Origin: AP-15 sp963703665
Lineage (GTDB): Bacteria > Pseudomonadota > Alphaproteobacteria > ATCC43930 > CGMCC-115725
Assembly: GCA_963703665.1 (NCBI GenBank)
Contig: CAVPFB010000005.1
Span: forward strand, 186,001-250,000
Length of the DNA: 64,000 nucleotides
Reading direction: 5' to 3'
Shown here piece after piece: positions 27,449 through 37,204 of the stretch. Position numbers and translations under genes: made by a program. Within the stretch, counting starts at the first letter, position 1; every line of letters begins with the position of its first letter. The notes below the pieces were generated by a model, which saw only the letters and a list, made by a program, of their open reading frames with translations, made no database searches and was not told the origin of the DNA.

Positions 27449-28654
27449 ATGCGCGTCTGGTATTTCTCGGAAATGGCTTATCACCCGGCCTGGGAGGAAG
27501 GGCTGAAGCGCGGCTCGCTGCGGGTCGTGCTGCCGAACGGCAATTACGATCCGCAGGTCGGCCATCGCCTCCTGAACCGCTATCTCGACGAGTTCGCGCT
27601 GTGCGATGAGGTCGGGCTCGACATCATGGTCAACGAGCATCACAGCACCGCCACCTGCCTGACCATCTCGGTGCCGATGGCGCTGGCGATCATCGCCCGC
27701 GAAACCAAGCGTTCGCGGCTCTTGTCGCTCGGCACTCCGATCGCCAACCGCCCCGACCCGGTGCGCGTCGCCGAGGAGATGGCGTGGCTCGACGTGCTGT
27801 CGGGCGGCCGGCTGGAGATGGGTCTAGTCAAGGGCGCTGCGTACGAGATCGCGCCGGCCAACAGCAACCCGGCCAATCTGATGCGCCGCTACTGGGAGGC
27901 GCACGATCTGATCCTGAAGGCGCTATCGACGACCGACGGCCCGTTCAATTGGGAGGGCGAATTCTTCCATTACCGCAACGTCAACATCTGGCCGCGGCCA
28001 CTGCAGCAGCCGACGCCGCCGGTGTGGATGACCGGGGTCAGCCCCGAGACCGGGCGCATGGCGGCCGAGCGCGGGCATGTGGTCGGCACCTTGCTGTCCG
28101 GCTACGTCGCCGGGCCGCTCTTCGCCGCCTATCGCCAGCGAGCGCAGGAACTGGGCTGGACCGCCGGCCCCGACCGCTTGGCTTATGCCGCCGTGGTCGG
28201 CGTCGGGACGACGCGCGCGGAGGGGCTGCGCCGCGCCAACCTCGCCGCCGATTATGTGCGCACTTCGCCGGTAGTGGCCGAGCCGTTCACCAATCCGCCC
28301 GGCTACAATTCGCTCGGCGCCAATGTCGCGATGCTGAAGGCCGGCGGCAAGCGCACCGGGTTTGTGCGCGACCGCCACGGCAACTCGGTCGATCACACCA
28401 CTGCTACGATCGAGCAATTGATGGAGAGCGCCACCGTTTTCGCCGGCACCCCCGACGACGTCTACGACCAGATCAAGGCACTGAACGACCACGTCGGCGG
28501 CTTCGGCCATCTGCTCTTCTTCGGCCAGGGCGGCTTTCTCGACCATGCCGACACGGTCGCGAACATCACGCTCTTTGGCCAGGAGGTCATGCCGCGGCTG
28601 CGCGAGCTGAACCCGGAACCGGCGAAACCCGCCGTATTCGCCGCGGCGCAATAG
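27449..28654 (+). CDS. Luciferase-like (LLM class) flavin-dependent monooxygenase
   Basis: A 401-residue bacterial-luciferase-fold oxidoreductase. Typical segments are VWYFSEMAYHP, DIMVNEHHSTATCLTISVPMA (conserved EHH), RSRLLSLGTPIANRPDPVRVAEEMAWLDVLSGGRLEMGLVKG and PPVWMTGVSPETG. Relatives use FMNH2 or F420 to oxidise alkyl or aromatic substrates. It starts at 27449 behind AAACGGAGGGCG and is followed 11 nt later by an esterase gene on the same strand. It is the first of three luciferase-like genes in the window. Confidence 0.88.
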   Translation: MRVWYFSEMAYHPAWEEGLKRGSLRVVLPNGNYDPQVGHRLLNRYLDEFALCDEVGLDIMVNEHHSTATCLTISVPMALAIIARETKRSRLLSLGTPIANRPDPVRVAEEMAWLDVLSGGRLEMGLVKGAAYEIAPANSNPANLMRRYWEAHDLILKALSTTDGPFNWEGEFFHYRNVNIWPRPLQQPTPPVWMTGVSPETGRMAAERGHVVGTLLSGYVAGPLFAAYRQRAQELGWTAGPDRLAYAAVVGVGTTRAEGLRRANLAADYVRTSPVVAEPFTNPPGYNSLGANVAMLKAGGKRTGFVRDRHGNSVDHTTATIEQLMESATVFAGTPDDVYDQIKALNDHVGGFGHLLFFGQGGFLDHADTVANITLFGQEVMPRLRELNPEPAKPAVFAAAQ

Positions 28655-28665
28655 GAGAACGGGCC

Positions 28666-29603
28666 ATGCCGACCCTGCATCCGCAGATCGTTCAGGTGCT
28701 CGAGGCGATGGCGAAGGCCGAATTGCGGCCGATCGAGGAGATGACGCCAGCCGAGGCCCGCGCGCAGATGGAGGCGACGGCGCAGTCGCGCAAGGCCGAA
28801 CCATTGCCGGTCGCCAAGGTCGAGGAGCGACCGATCCCCGGCCCCGGCGGGCAGATCCGCCTGCGGCTATATTGGCCGAACGCAGCCGCCCCGGTCCCGG
28901 CGATTGTCTATTATCACGGGGGCGGCCATGTCATCGGCAGTCTCGACACTCACGACCTCGTCGCCCGCAACCTGTGTGCCGGAGCGGCAGCGGTGGTCGC
29001 CTCGGTCGATTACCGCATGGGGCCGGAGCACCGATTCCCGGCCGCGGTCGAGGATTCGTTCGCGGCACTCGAATGGGTCCACGCCAATGCCGCCGGCCTC
29101 GGCGCCGATCCCGACCGGCTCGGCGTGCATGGCGACAGCGCCGGCGCCAATCTCGCGGCGGTCGTGGCGTTGATGGCCCGCGACGCCGGGGGCCGGAACT
29201 GCGATTGCAGTCGCTGGTCTATCCGGTCGGCGATTACACATTGTCCGGGGCCAGCTACGGCAAATATGCGCAGGGCTATGGCGCCCTGACGCGGGACGCG
29301 ATGGCGTGGTTCCGCGACCATTACCTGCGCTCGCCCGGCGATGCCGAAGACTGGCGCGCCTCGCCATTGCGCGCACCGAGCCATGCCGGCGTCGCGCCGG
29401 CCATCGTCGTCACTGCCGAATGCGACGTTCTGCACGACGACGGCGAGAGCTATGCCGCGGCATTGCGCGCTGCCGGCGTGCCGGTCGAATACCGTGAATA
29501 TCCGAGCATGATTCATGGCTTCCTCGGCATGGTCCCGGTTGTCGACGACGCGATCAACGCACAGCGCCAGGTCTGGGCCGCGTTCAAGCGCGCCTTCGCT
29601 TAG
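28666..29603 (+). CDS. Alpha/beta hydrolase, hormone-sensitive-lipase-like esterase (one frameshift)
   Basis: About 312 residues after correction. It belongs to the HSL-type esterases: the oxyanion motif YYHGGGHVIGS, the nucleophile in HGDSAGANLAA, the Asp in TAECDVLHDDGESYA and the His in MIHGFLGM. The frame breaks in a run of five Gs at 29188-29192. The upstream frame reads RDAGGRN, and the downstream frame resumes at PELRLQSLVYPVGDYTLS; adding one G repairs it. It follows the luciferase-like gene behind AGGAG. It probably hydrolyses an ester or lactone formed by that enzyme, which is inference from position. Confidence 0.85.
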
Positions 29604-29642
29604 AAGCAGTTTCCGACGAGATTGAACAGCGATGCGGGTTGG

Positions 29643-29669
29643 TCATTGCGAGCGAAGCAAATCAATCCC
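29643..29669. repeat. Single arm of the CERSEAI-type palindromic repeat
   Basis: TCATTGCGAGCGAAGCAAAT lies in the 265-nt gap between convergent genes. It is similar to one arm of the element at 24096-24168. No matching second arm was found here. Confidence 0.45.
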
Positions 29670-29868
29670 AGGCCACCGCGAAACTTGTCGTTGGCAGCGG
29701 CGTGGCAGCTCCTGCTGGTCGCCGCCGAGGCGCTGGCGGGGCTCAGGCCGGCGGTGTTATGGGCCGCTCCTCGACCCCGTCGACCGGGCTGATCAGGCCG
29801 CGGTGGGCCCTATGCTCAGCGCCCTGAGCGTTCGTGGAAACGACAGCCAGACCCTCTCGGTCAGGTCG

Positions 29869-31179
29869 TCACCTGGCTGCTGATCGAGCCGACCACCGGC
29901 TCAAATCATCTTCCAGGCCGATCAGCGCGAGGCCAAAGGCGACCGATTGGAAGTTTTCTCCGGCAGCCAAGCGCTGCGCGCCGAACCGCGTTTCGAATAC
30001 GCGACGAACCGCGGGAATAGACGAACTGCCGCCGGTCAGGAACACGCTGTCGATTGCGTCGACGGCCACGCCTTCGGTTTGCAGCAGCCGATCGACCGTG
30101 CTTTCGATCCTGGCGATATCGTCGGCGATCCAGCGCTCGAAATCCCGCCGTGAGATCTCCTGCTCGATGTCGAGCTCGCCGAGCCTGAGTACGAATTTCG
30201 CTGTGGCGGCGGATGACAACCGAACCTTCACGTCGGAAACCGCCCGATAAATGTCGAATCCGAAATCGTTGCGAATCACCTCGACGAACTTCGCGATCTT
30301 GTCAGGGGACAAAGAGGCCCGCTGGAGGCGCTCCAGCTCGCGGATGTGCTCGGGGCTCTTTAGCATCGCCAACTGGTGCCATCGCGCCAAGCTCGCGTGG
30401 TAATGCTGCGGGATCGGCAGAATCCGATCGATCGATTTGAACAGGGTTCCCTTGCCGAGCCGCGGCGAGACCACCGCGTCGATGATCCGATAATCAAAAC
30501 TGTCGCCCGCTACCGCGAGCCCGGCTTGGCCGATCGGGGTCACGCCGACGCCGCTGCCGCGTCGCTCGAAGCGAATCAGCGAGAAATCGCTGGTCCCGCC
30601 GCCGAAATCGCAAACGAGCACCAGCGCATCGGATTTGAGGCGCTGCGCGTAATAATAGGCGGCGCCGACCGGTTCGTACACATAGGCGGGGTCATGTACG
30701 CCGATCCGCCGGTAGGCTTCGCCATAGCGACGAACGGCGAGCGCCTCGTCCGGCGCGGCACCGACAAAGGCAACCGGCCGCCCCGAGACAACCCGGCCGC
30801 CGAGATCGGCGAGCTGGCCGTCGGCGTCGCGGACGGCGAGGCGAAAGAATGCCGACAGCAGGTCCTCGAACTTGTAGCGGTGGCCGAAGAGGCGGGTTTC
30901 GTCGAATATCGGGCTGGCGACGTGGCTCTTGAACGATTGGATGAAGCGCGTCTCGTACGCCGAACTCAGATAGGCCCGGATTGCCTTCGTGCCGGCGTAG
31001 GCTTGGATGTCGAAGCGGCTTGTCGGCAACTGCTCGAAGCACAGCACGGACCGATAGATACCCGATCGTTCGCGTTCATCCTGGAAGGTGACCGCGCACA
31101 CCGCCGCGCCAGGCCTGGCTACCGCGACGACGGTGTTGGTGGTGCCAAAGTCGATGCCGATCGAAACCTTGTCGTGCAT
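29869..31179 (-). CDS. Hsp70-family protein, nucleotide-binding domain only (YegD-like)
   Basis: A 436-residue actin-fold ATPase like YegD, much shorter than DnaK (about 640). Phosphate 1 is GIDFGTTNTVVAVA near residue 7, phosphate 2 is VCDFGGGTSDFSLIRF near 190, and the adenosine motif is VFLTGGSSSIPAVRRVF near 390. The substrate-binding domain is missing. The start at 31179 was chosen just before the ATPase motif. The role of such short Hsp70s is not settled. It converges with the esterase gene and is encoded downstream of the F420-type oxidoreductase on the same strand. Confidence 0.88.
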   Translation of the reverse strand: MHDKVSIGIDFGTTNTVVAVARPGAAVCAVTFQDERERSGIYRSVLCFEQLPTSRFDIQAYAGTKAIRAYLSSAYETRFIQSFKSHVASPIFDETRLFGHRYKFEDLLSAFFRLAVRDADGQLADLGGRVVSGRPVAFVGAAPDEALAVRRYGEAYRRIGVHDPAYVYEPVGAAYYYAQRLKSDALVLVCDFGGGTSDFSLIRFERRGSGVGVTPIGQAGLAVAGDSFDYRIIDAVVSPRLGKGTLFKSIDRILPIPQHYHASLARWHQLAMLKSPEHIRELERLQRASLSPDKIAKFVEVIRNDFGFDIYRAVSDVKVRLSSAATAKFVLRLGELDIEQEISRRDFERWIADDIARIESTVDRLLQTEGVAVDAIDSVFLTGGSSSIPAVRRVFETRFGAQRLAAGENFQSVAFGLALIGLEDDLSRWSARSAAR

Positions 31180-31234
31180 TGTCTGTTGGGCCCGCAACGC
31201 CCGCTGCCTTTAAGAAGTCGGCGCGCCCGTTGCG

Positions 31235-32047
31235 TCAAACCCGCGCCGCGGCGGCGGCGATGCGTTCGACGGCGCGCAGCCAGTCGTCGAGCGCCCGTTC
31301 GGCCGGCTCGACCAGGACATGCCCGACCCCGGCCTCGGCAAAGGCGGCGAGCGCGTCCTCGTCCTGGCCATTCCAGCCGTTGCGCACCGAGATCGCGAAT
31401 TCCGCCTCGGGCCGCTCGGCGCGCAGCCGCTTGACGATCGGCGCCGCGGCCTCGGGCGAGACCCGCGAACCGTGCCAGCCGTCGAGCTGCAATGCCCGCT
31501 TCAGCGCCGGCTCGGAGCTGCCGCCGATCCAGATCGGGATCGGCTTCACCGGCTGCGGCAGCATGCGCATGTCCTCGATCACCGCCGGGATATGTCGTGC
31601 CCGGAACGTCACCGGGTCGTTGCCCCACACTGCCCGCATCATCGCGATGCCCTCGTCCATCCGCCGGCCGCGCTCGCGGAACGGCACGCCCAAGGCGGCG
31701 AATTCGGCTTCGAGCCAGCCGACCCCGGCGCCGAGGATCAGCCGCCCCTCCGACAGGTTCTGCAACGTCGCCAATGCCTTGGCGAGCGGCAGCGGGTGAC
31801 GCATCGGCAGCACCAGCACGCTGGTGCCGAGCCCGATCCTTTTGGTGTGGGCCGCCGCCCAGGTCAGGGTCAGCACCGGGTCGTAAAAGATCGCCGAGGG
31901 CGGGTATGGCGCGTCCTTCGGCAGGATGATGTGCTCGCTCGACCACGCGTCGGCAAAGCCCAGCTCCTCGGCCTGCACCGCCGCGCGCCGGATAGCCTCC
32001 GGCCCCGCCTTGCGCCCGATCTGCGGCAGATGAATCCCGACCCGCAT
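31235..32047 (-). CDS. Luciferase-like F420-dependent oxidoreductase family protein
   Basis: A 270-residue luciferase-like enzyme of the short type annotated as probable F420-dependent. Segments are RVGIHLPQIGRKAGPEAIRRA, FADAWSSEHIILPKDAPYPP, KRIGLGTSVLVLPMRHPLPLAK, LSEGRLILGAGVGWLEAEF and IPIWIGGSSEPALKRAL. The start at 32047 follows GGAGAGGG. Whether the cell makes F420 cannot be told from this window; an FMN partner is equally possible. It may be in one transcript with the Hsp70-like gene. Confidence 0.82.
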   Translation of the reverse strand: MRVGIHLPQIGRKAGPEAIRRAAVQAEELGFADAWSSEHIILPKDAPYPPSAIFYDPVLTLTWAAAHTKRIGLGTSVLVLPMRHPLPLAKALATLQNLSEGRLILGAGVGWLEAEFAALGVPFRERGRRMDEGIAMMRAVWGNDPVTFRARHIPAVIEDMRMLPQPVKPIPIWIGGSSEPALKRALQLDGWHGSRVSPEAAAPIVKRLRAERPEAEFAISVRNGWNGQDEDALAAFAEAGVGHVLVEPAERALDDWLRAVERIAAAAARV

Positions 32048-32261
32048 GGCTGACCCTCTCCGCTGGCGCCCGTTCGGGGGCAGCGTGAGCCCGTCACCAC
32101 CAGCGCGCAAGCCCGTTCGATCCTCCGGCAGGTTGTCGATCCGTTGGCCCACCTGAACCCCGGCTGATGTACGGACAGGTTGGTAATTCGATCGAACCCT
32201 GGCATGCTGCCGGAGTGAGTGCTCGGCAATCGCCCGTCCTCGCCCGCGCCTCGGCCGCGAG

Positions 32262-33236
32262 ATGAGCTCGTCGCGCTATCCGCTCGTTACGATCATTACG
32301 CCCGCCTACAACGCCGAGGCCTTTATCGGCGACACGGTGCGCAGCGTGCTGGCGCAGGAGTATCCACGGCTGGAGCACATCGTACTCGATGACGGGTCGA
32401 CCGATCGGACCTTGGGCATCGTTCGCGCCGGCATAGCCGACCCGCGGCTGCGCGTGGTCAGCCACGAGAACATCGGCGAAGCGGCGACCGTCAACCGCGG
32501 CCTCGAGATGGCCGAGGGCGAGATCATCGGCATCGTTAATGCCGACGACCCGATCCTGCCCGGGCTGATCGGCGCGGCAGTGGCGATGCTCGAAACACGT
32601 CCGGAGCTGGCCGCGGTCTATCCGGATTGGCGCCGCATCGACGCCGCCGGCATGGCCCTCGCCGACACGGTCGTTCCGGAATTCGACTATCGGGTATTGC
32701 TCGAGCAGAATTTATGCCTGCCAGGACCCGGGGCGCTGATCCGGCGCGCGGCATTGGGCGCGGAGCCGTTGCGCGATCAGCGCTTTCGCTACAAGAGCGA
32801 TTATTTCCTGTGGCTGCGCCTGGGGCTGCAGCGTCCGTTGGCGCGGTTGCCGGGGGTCTACGCAACGTGGCGCGAGCATCCGGCAGGGGCCTCGCAGCAC
32901 GGCCGCAGCCCGCGCATGGCGACCGAGCACATCGCAGTGGTCGAGGCGCTGTTCGCCCGCGCCGACTGCCCGGACGAAATCCGGCGCTGGCGGCGCCTGA
33001 CCCACAGCGTCGCCTGCTATTGCGCCGGGCTCTTGGCGATCCACAACCCCGAAGTGCCCGGGCGGGAGCTGATCCTGCGCTCGCTCGCCTTGGCGCCCGT
33101 TTGGCCCGGCCGCTTTCGCCCCGAGCGGCACCGCTCGTGGAGCCGCATCCTCTACGTGCTCGGCCGCCCGTTGAGCGAATGGGCCTATCACGCGGCACTG
33201 CCGTTTGACCGGGGATGGCTGCCGCGGGCATCCTGA
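32262..33236 (+). CDS. Family 2 glycosyltransferase
   Basis: A 324-residue GT-A-fold transferase opening the polysaccharide locus. ITPAYNAEAFIGDTVRSVLA and VLDDGSTDRT near residues 12-50 form the nucleotide-binding start, and NADDPILPG near 92 is the DxD-like metal site. It transfers a sugar from a nucleotide donor to a growing glycan at the cytoplasmic face. It ends one base before the next glycosyltransferase gene. Confidence 0.88.
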   Translation: MSSSRYPLVTIITPAYNAEAFIGDTVRSVLAQEYPRLEHIVLDDGSTDRTLGIVRAGIADPRLRVVSHENIGEAATVNRGLEMAEGEIIGIVNADDPILPGLIGAAVAMLETRPELAAVYPDWRRIDAAGMALADTVVPEFDYRVLLEQNLCLPGPGALIRRAALGAEPLRDQRFRYKSDYFLWLRLGLQRPLARLPGVYATWREHPAGASQHGRSPRMATEHIAVVEALFARADCPDEIRRWRRLTHSVACYCAGLLAIHNPEVPGRELILRSLALAPVWPGRFRPERHRSWSRILYVLGRPLSEWAYHAALPFDRGWLPRAS

Positions 33237-33237
33237 G

Positions 33238-34410
33238 TTGAGCGGGACCGGCCCGCCCGAGGAATTGGCGATCTTCCTGCCGTCCGCCGCCGGCGGCGGC
33301 GTCGAGCGCGCATTCGCCGACCTGGCCGGCTTTTGGCGCGACCAGGGCTGCGCGGTCACGGTGATCCTGGCCGACGCAAGCGGCCCATTGCGCGAAGATT
33401 TTGCGCGAGGGACCCGGTTTGTCGACCTCGGGGCGCCGCGGGTGTCGCGGGCGGTGTTGCCGCTGGCCCGGCTGCTGCGCGCATCGCCGGACTTGCCGCT
33501 GCTGTCGAGCATGTCGCACGGCAACCTCGCCGCCCTGGTCGCGGCCCGCATCTTGGCCCACCATCGCGGCGCGGTGGTGGTGCAGGAGGCCGCGCGCTTC
33601 GCCCTCGGCCGGGAAGGCGGGACCCGCTGGCGACGCACGGCGGTCCGGGCGCTGCTGCCGCGGCTCTACCGCCGTGCCGATGCGGTGATAGCAGTGTCCG
33701 ACGGCGTCGCCGACGAGTTGGCCGCGGTGCTGCGCTGGCCGCGCAAGCGCATCCATGTCGTTCCGAACCCGCTGCCGCTGGCGCGGATCGCCGAGGCGGC
33801 GGGCGCACCCTGCCCGCACCCGTGGCTGGCCGAAGCCGGCATTCCGGTCGTCCTCGGGGTCGGGCGGCTGTCGCCGGAAAAGGATGTTGCGACCTTGTTG
33901 CATGCATTCGCCCGGCTGCGGCGGAGGATGGCGGCGCGGCTGATCCTGCTTGGCGACGGGCCGGAGGCCGATCGGCTGCGCTCGCTCGCCGGCCGGCTGG
34001 CGATCGGTGAAGCCGTCGATTTTTGCGGCTTTGTCGCAAACCCCTGGGCCTTCATGTCGCGCGCGGCATTGGTCGCGTCGTCGTCGCTGGCCGAGGGCTT
34101 TTCGCTGGTCCTGGCCGAGGCCCTGGCCTGCGGCGCCAACGTCGTCAGCGTCGATTCGGGCGCCGCGGTGCGGGCATTGTTGCCGGCGGCGACGTTCGGA
34201 CCGCTCAGCCTGCCGGGAGATGCCGCCGGGCTCGCGGCGGCCATGGAGCAGCGCTTGGCCCGGCCGATGTCGGCCGCCCAGCTGCGGCCCTGGAGCCGGC
34301 ATTTCGACATCGGGCTGATCGCCCCCCGCTACGGCGCCCTGCTCGGTCGCGGCGCCGCGAGATCGTCGGACGCTCCGTCGATGACCGACAGGAACCGGCG
34401 GCGGCTTTGA
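33238..34410 (+). CDS. Family 4 glycosyltransferase
   Basis: A GT-B transferase of about 390 residues. The N-terminal FLPSAAGGGVERAFADLAG is the acceptor-side glycine loop, VVPNPLPLARI is the linker, and VLGVGRLSPEKDVATLLHAF with EGFSLVLAEALACGANVVS gives the donor-binding E-x7-E motif. Start is uncertain: no ATG or GTG precedes the homology. A TTG at 33238 directly follows the previous stop and one at 33205 overlaps it; I use 33238. Its 3' end overlaps the next, convergent gene by 82 nt. Confidence 0.82.
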   Translation: MSGTGPPEELAIFLPSAAGGGVERAFADLAGFWRDQGCAVTVILADASGPLREDFARGTRFVDLGAPRVSRAVLPLARLLRASPDLPLLSSMSHGNLAALVAARILAHHRGAVVVQEAARFALGREGGTRWRRTAVRALLPRLYRRADAVIAVSDGVADELAAVLRWPRKRIHVVPNPLPLARIAEAAGAPCPHPWLAEAGIPVVLGVGRLSPEKDVATLLHAFARLRRRMAARLILLGDGPEADRLRSLAGRLAIGEAVDFCGFVANPWAFMSRAALVASSSLAEGFSLVLAEALACGANVVSVDSGAAVRALLPAATFGPLSLPGDAAGLAAAMEQRLARPMSAAQLRPWSRHFDIGLIAPRYGALLGRGAARSSDAPSMTDRNRRRL

Positions 34411-35586
34411 TCGGGGTCGAAATCGGCGAGCGCGCGCCGGCGGGCGCAGCTCGCCAGCTCGGCGCACAGGCCCGGGCGGGCGAGCAATTCGGCGAGCGCG
34501 GCGGCGAGCGCGGCGGGTTCGTCTCGGTCGACGACAATGCCGCAGCGGTGGGCGCGAAAATAGTCGCAGACCAACGCATCAGCAGCGGCATGGACAAGGA
34601 TCGGGCGCGCCGCGGCGAGATAGTCGCTCATTTTGCTCGGGGTCGAGGTTCGGATGATCTCCGGCACCGGCGAATCGAAGGCGTAGGGCAGAAACAGGAT
34701 GTCCGCGCGCTGCTGCAAGCGCGCCGCTTCGGCGGGCGGGACATGGGGATGAATGAAAACGCGCTCACCGAGGATTCGGTGGGCAGCGAGCTCTTCCGCC
34801 GATTGCGCCGTGTAGAGATGGAGCGTGACCCGCTCCAGGCCAGGCAGCGCCAGCGCGGCGACCAGGTTGCGAAACGCCCCGGCGTTGACATGGTAGACGG
34901 CACCGGAAAATAGGATCGTGACCTCGCCGTCGACGCCCGGCGCCGGATCGACCGCGGGCGCGGCCAAGTGCTCGAACGGGTTGGGGACGATCGTCGCCTG
35001 GACACCGTGCCGCTGCTCGACCTCGAGGCGCAGCGCGTCGTTGGGGACGATGACGCCCTGTGCCCGGCGGAACATCACATCGCCGAGCCGGCGCGCAAGC
35101 CATCGGTCGATCGGGCGGATCCACTGGAATTCATAGGAATCGAACAGATAGGCATAGAACCGGGCGCCGATCAGCCTAGCGGCGAGGAACGAGGCCGGCA
35201 GATTGGCCAAATCCGCGGTCGCCCCGACAATGGCGCTGCACCTTTCCCGTCGGGCAATGCGGGCGATGCGCATGGCGCGTATCATTACGGTCCCCGCCAG
35301 ATCGCCGAGGACCGTCATGTTCCAGGCTCCGGGACGGGCCTGCCGCGCGGCCGGCCTCTCCCGCGGCAGTTGGTGGCAGCGCGCCGGCAGCGGGGCGATC
35401 CAGTGCTCCCCGATCCGTGGCCGCTGGTTGCAGCGTGATCAAGCAATAGGATTGCGCGTCGACCGGCGCCAGCAGCCGGCCGATCACCACCGACTGTCCC
35501 GACCAGGCCGGCGGCAGGCTGTTCGAAACGAAAGCGAACTTTGCCCGGACGCGCGGCGGCGCGCCTTCGGTTGAAGCGACCGGCAT
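34329..35586 (-). CDS. Glycosyltransferase, GT-B fold (one frameshift)
   Basis: About 418 residues after correction. The N-terminus AKFAFVSNSLPPAWSGQSVV and the donor half (IVPNPFEHLA, VTILFSGAVYHVNAGAFRNL, FLPYAFDSPVPEIIRTSTPS) fit GT4-like enzymes. The frame breaks near 35423. SYCLITLQP is followed, after removing one base, by RPRIGEHWIAPLPARCHQL, which leads into the downstream frame. The start at 35586 gives the family N-terminus. It lies 20 nt after the TPR-glycosyltransferase gene on the same strand, so the two form an operon. Confidence 0.78.
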
Positions 35587-35606
35587 CGGGGACGCGCCGT
35601 CCTCGC

Positions 35607-36983
35607 CTATGGCGAGCTGTAGCGCTCGAACAGGTCGAGCCCCCGCTTTGCCGCATTCGACGACAGCGAATGGGTGATCGACCAGAACACGGTGCCCTGG
35701 GCGGGCTCGCCTGTCGCCGCTGCGTCGAACACGGTCGATTCGAGGATGGCGGGGTCGAGCAGCCGAATGCGCACCGGCTCGCCCTGCAATCCGACCATCA
35801 GCTTGGAGGCGTAAAGCGCCGCTTGATCGAGATGCCAGACCCACAGATCGTGCTCGAAGCAGTGAGCGATATAGGCGGCAACGAGATCGAAATAGCGGCG
35901 GGCGCCGTCGGTGGCCCGGGCGACCACCGCCGAGGCGGAAATCGTGGCGAGAGGGCTCGCATAGGCGAGTTCGCCAAACTCGATCAAGCCGACATCGGCG
36001 TCGCAAACCGCCGTCAGCACCGGGTCGAGGCCGCGGACCACGAGCTGGTCGACGTCGGCGACGATGACCAAGCCGCCGGCCCGGCGCAGGATGGTGGGCA
36101 GCAGCTGGAAGCGCCGGCAGGCGTAATAGACCCGGCGTTCGGTCTCGCTGCGGCGGCACAGATCAGTGATTTCATTGGAAAAGCTGACCGCGCGGCCGGA
36201 ATGGCGCCGGCGTATCCGAGTCTCGACATCGATGGCGTCGCGGTCCGGGTTCACGATGTGGATATGACAGGCGAGGTCGACCGCGCTGTTGGCCAGCGCC
36301 GACGCGATCGCGGCGCCTGCGTAAAGCTTGAAATAAGTCGAATCGCAGGACAGGAAGAGGAGAATCGCTGCCGGGTTTCGTGTCAGGCCGCCATCGATGA
36401 CCGCGTCGCCCGACCTCTTCGCTGCGGCGTTGAGAGCTGCATAATGCTGTGGGCCGACACGCAGAATTCGGGCGTCGGTCACCAGGTCGGGAGCCAGCCG
36501 CAGTGGTTTCCCGGCGGCGAAAATCACCTCTGCCTCGTCGTACCGGCCCTGCGCCAAAAGCACGCTGCCGAGGCGATAGGAGAACCAGCCGGCGCTCGGC
36601 CACCGTTCCGCCGCGCAACGGAAATAGCGCTCGCCCCGCGCCAAATCGCCGCGCGCGACCGCCTCGAGGCCTTTGCGGTAGATGCCGCCGCCGATCTGAC
36701 GGGCCTCGTCGTCATTGAAAATTCGCCTCGGGATCGGCGAGTTTTGAGCGGCCAGACGGCGGAGCAGGCGCTGCCTCGAACCCCGCCTTGTCCGCAGCCT
36801 TCGCGCCACCTGCAAAGCCGTCCCTACGAGTTTTCGAGCGGCACGTCCGAAGCGTTTGTCGCGCGCCAAAACACCGCCGTTGCCAACGACCCGGTCGAGG
36901 ATGCGAAAGCGGCGGTTCCGTGCGTCGCGGACAGCCTCCGCGGCGCCGGATTTCGGTTGATCATTCTGGTCCAATGTCGTCAC
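35607..36983 (-). CDS. TPR-containing glycosyltransferase-like protein
   Basis: A 458-residue protein. The N-terminal 100 residues are basic. A short TPR-like block follows (GLEAVARGDLARGERYFRCA and GSVLLAQGRYDEAEVIFAAG, about 115-170). The C-terminal half, from AILLFLSCDSTYFKLYAGAA, resembles GT8-type or nucleotide-diphospho-sugar transferases: LVIVADVDQLVVRGL carries a DxD motif, and LWVWHLDQAALYASKL is typical of the family. Substrate unknown. It is divergent from the next gene, with 221 nt between them. Confidence 0.65.
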   Translation of the reverse strand: MTTLDQNDQPKSGAAEAVRDARNRRFRILDRVVGNGGVLARDKRFGRAARKLVGTALQVARRLRTRRGSRQRLLRRLAAQNSPIPRRIFNDDEARQIGGGIYRKGLEAVARGDLARGERYFRCAAERWPSAGWFSYRLGSVLLAQGRYDEAEVIFAAGKPLRLAPDLVTDARILRVGPQHYAALNAAAKRSGDAVIDGGLTRNPAAILLFLSCDSTYFKLYAGAAIASALANSAVDLACHIHIVNPDRDAIDVETRIRRRHSGRAVSFSNEITDLCRRSETERRVYYACRRFQLLPTILRRAGGLVIVADVDQLVVRGLDPVLTAVCDADVGLIEFGELAYASPLATISASAVVARATDGARRYFDLVAAYIAHCFEHDLWVWHLDQAALYASKLMVGLQGEPVRIRLLDPAILESTVFDAAATGEPAQGTVFWSITHSLSSNAAKRGLDLFERYSSP

Positions 36984-37204
36984 CGCTTTACAGCCCCGCG
37001 ACCAGGGCTCTCGCCGCGGTCGTCGAGGTCGGAGGATCAGAGGCAGGCATCAAATACCCTGGAATGAAATCCAGCGCGCCTAAGCCGGGCGCCGGTGTGC
37101 GCGCTCCGGAAATCTGCTAAATCGGTTCTGGCACTCGTCTGATTGGATCGGCGATATGAGAGGCTGTTTTTGGGCGGAGCTTCGACCGGGCCTGGCGACC
37201 GGAG

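Noticed and set aside
28666..29603. Programmed frameshift in the esterase gene at GGGGG
   Set aside because: No slippery-site context or downstream structure was evident, and ten other genes nearby show single-base breaks, so error is the simpler reading.
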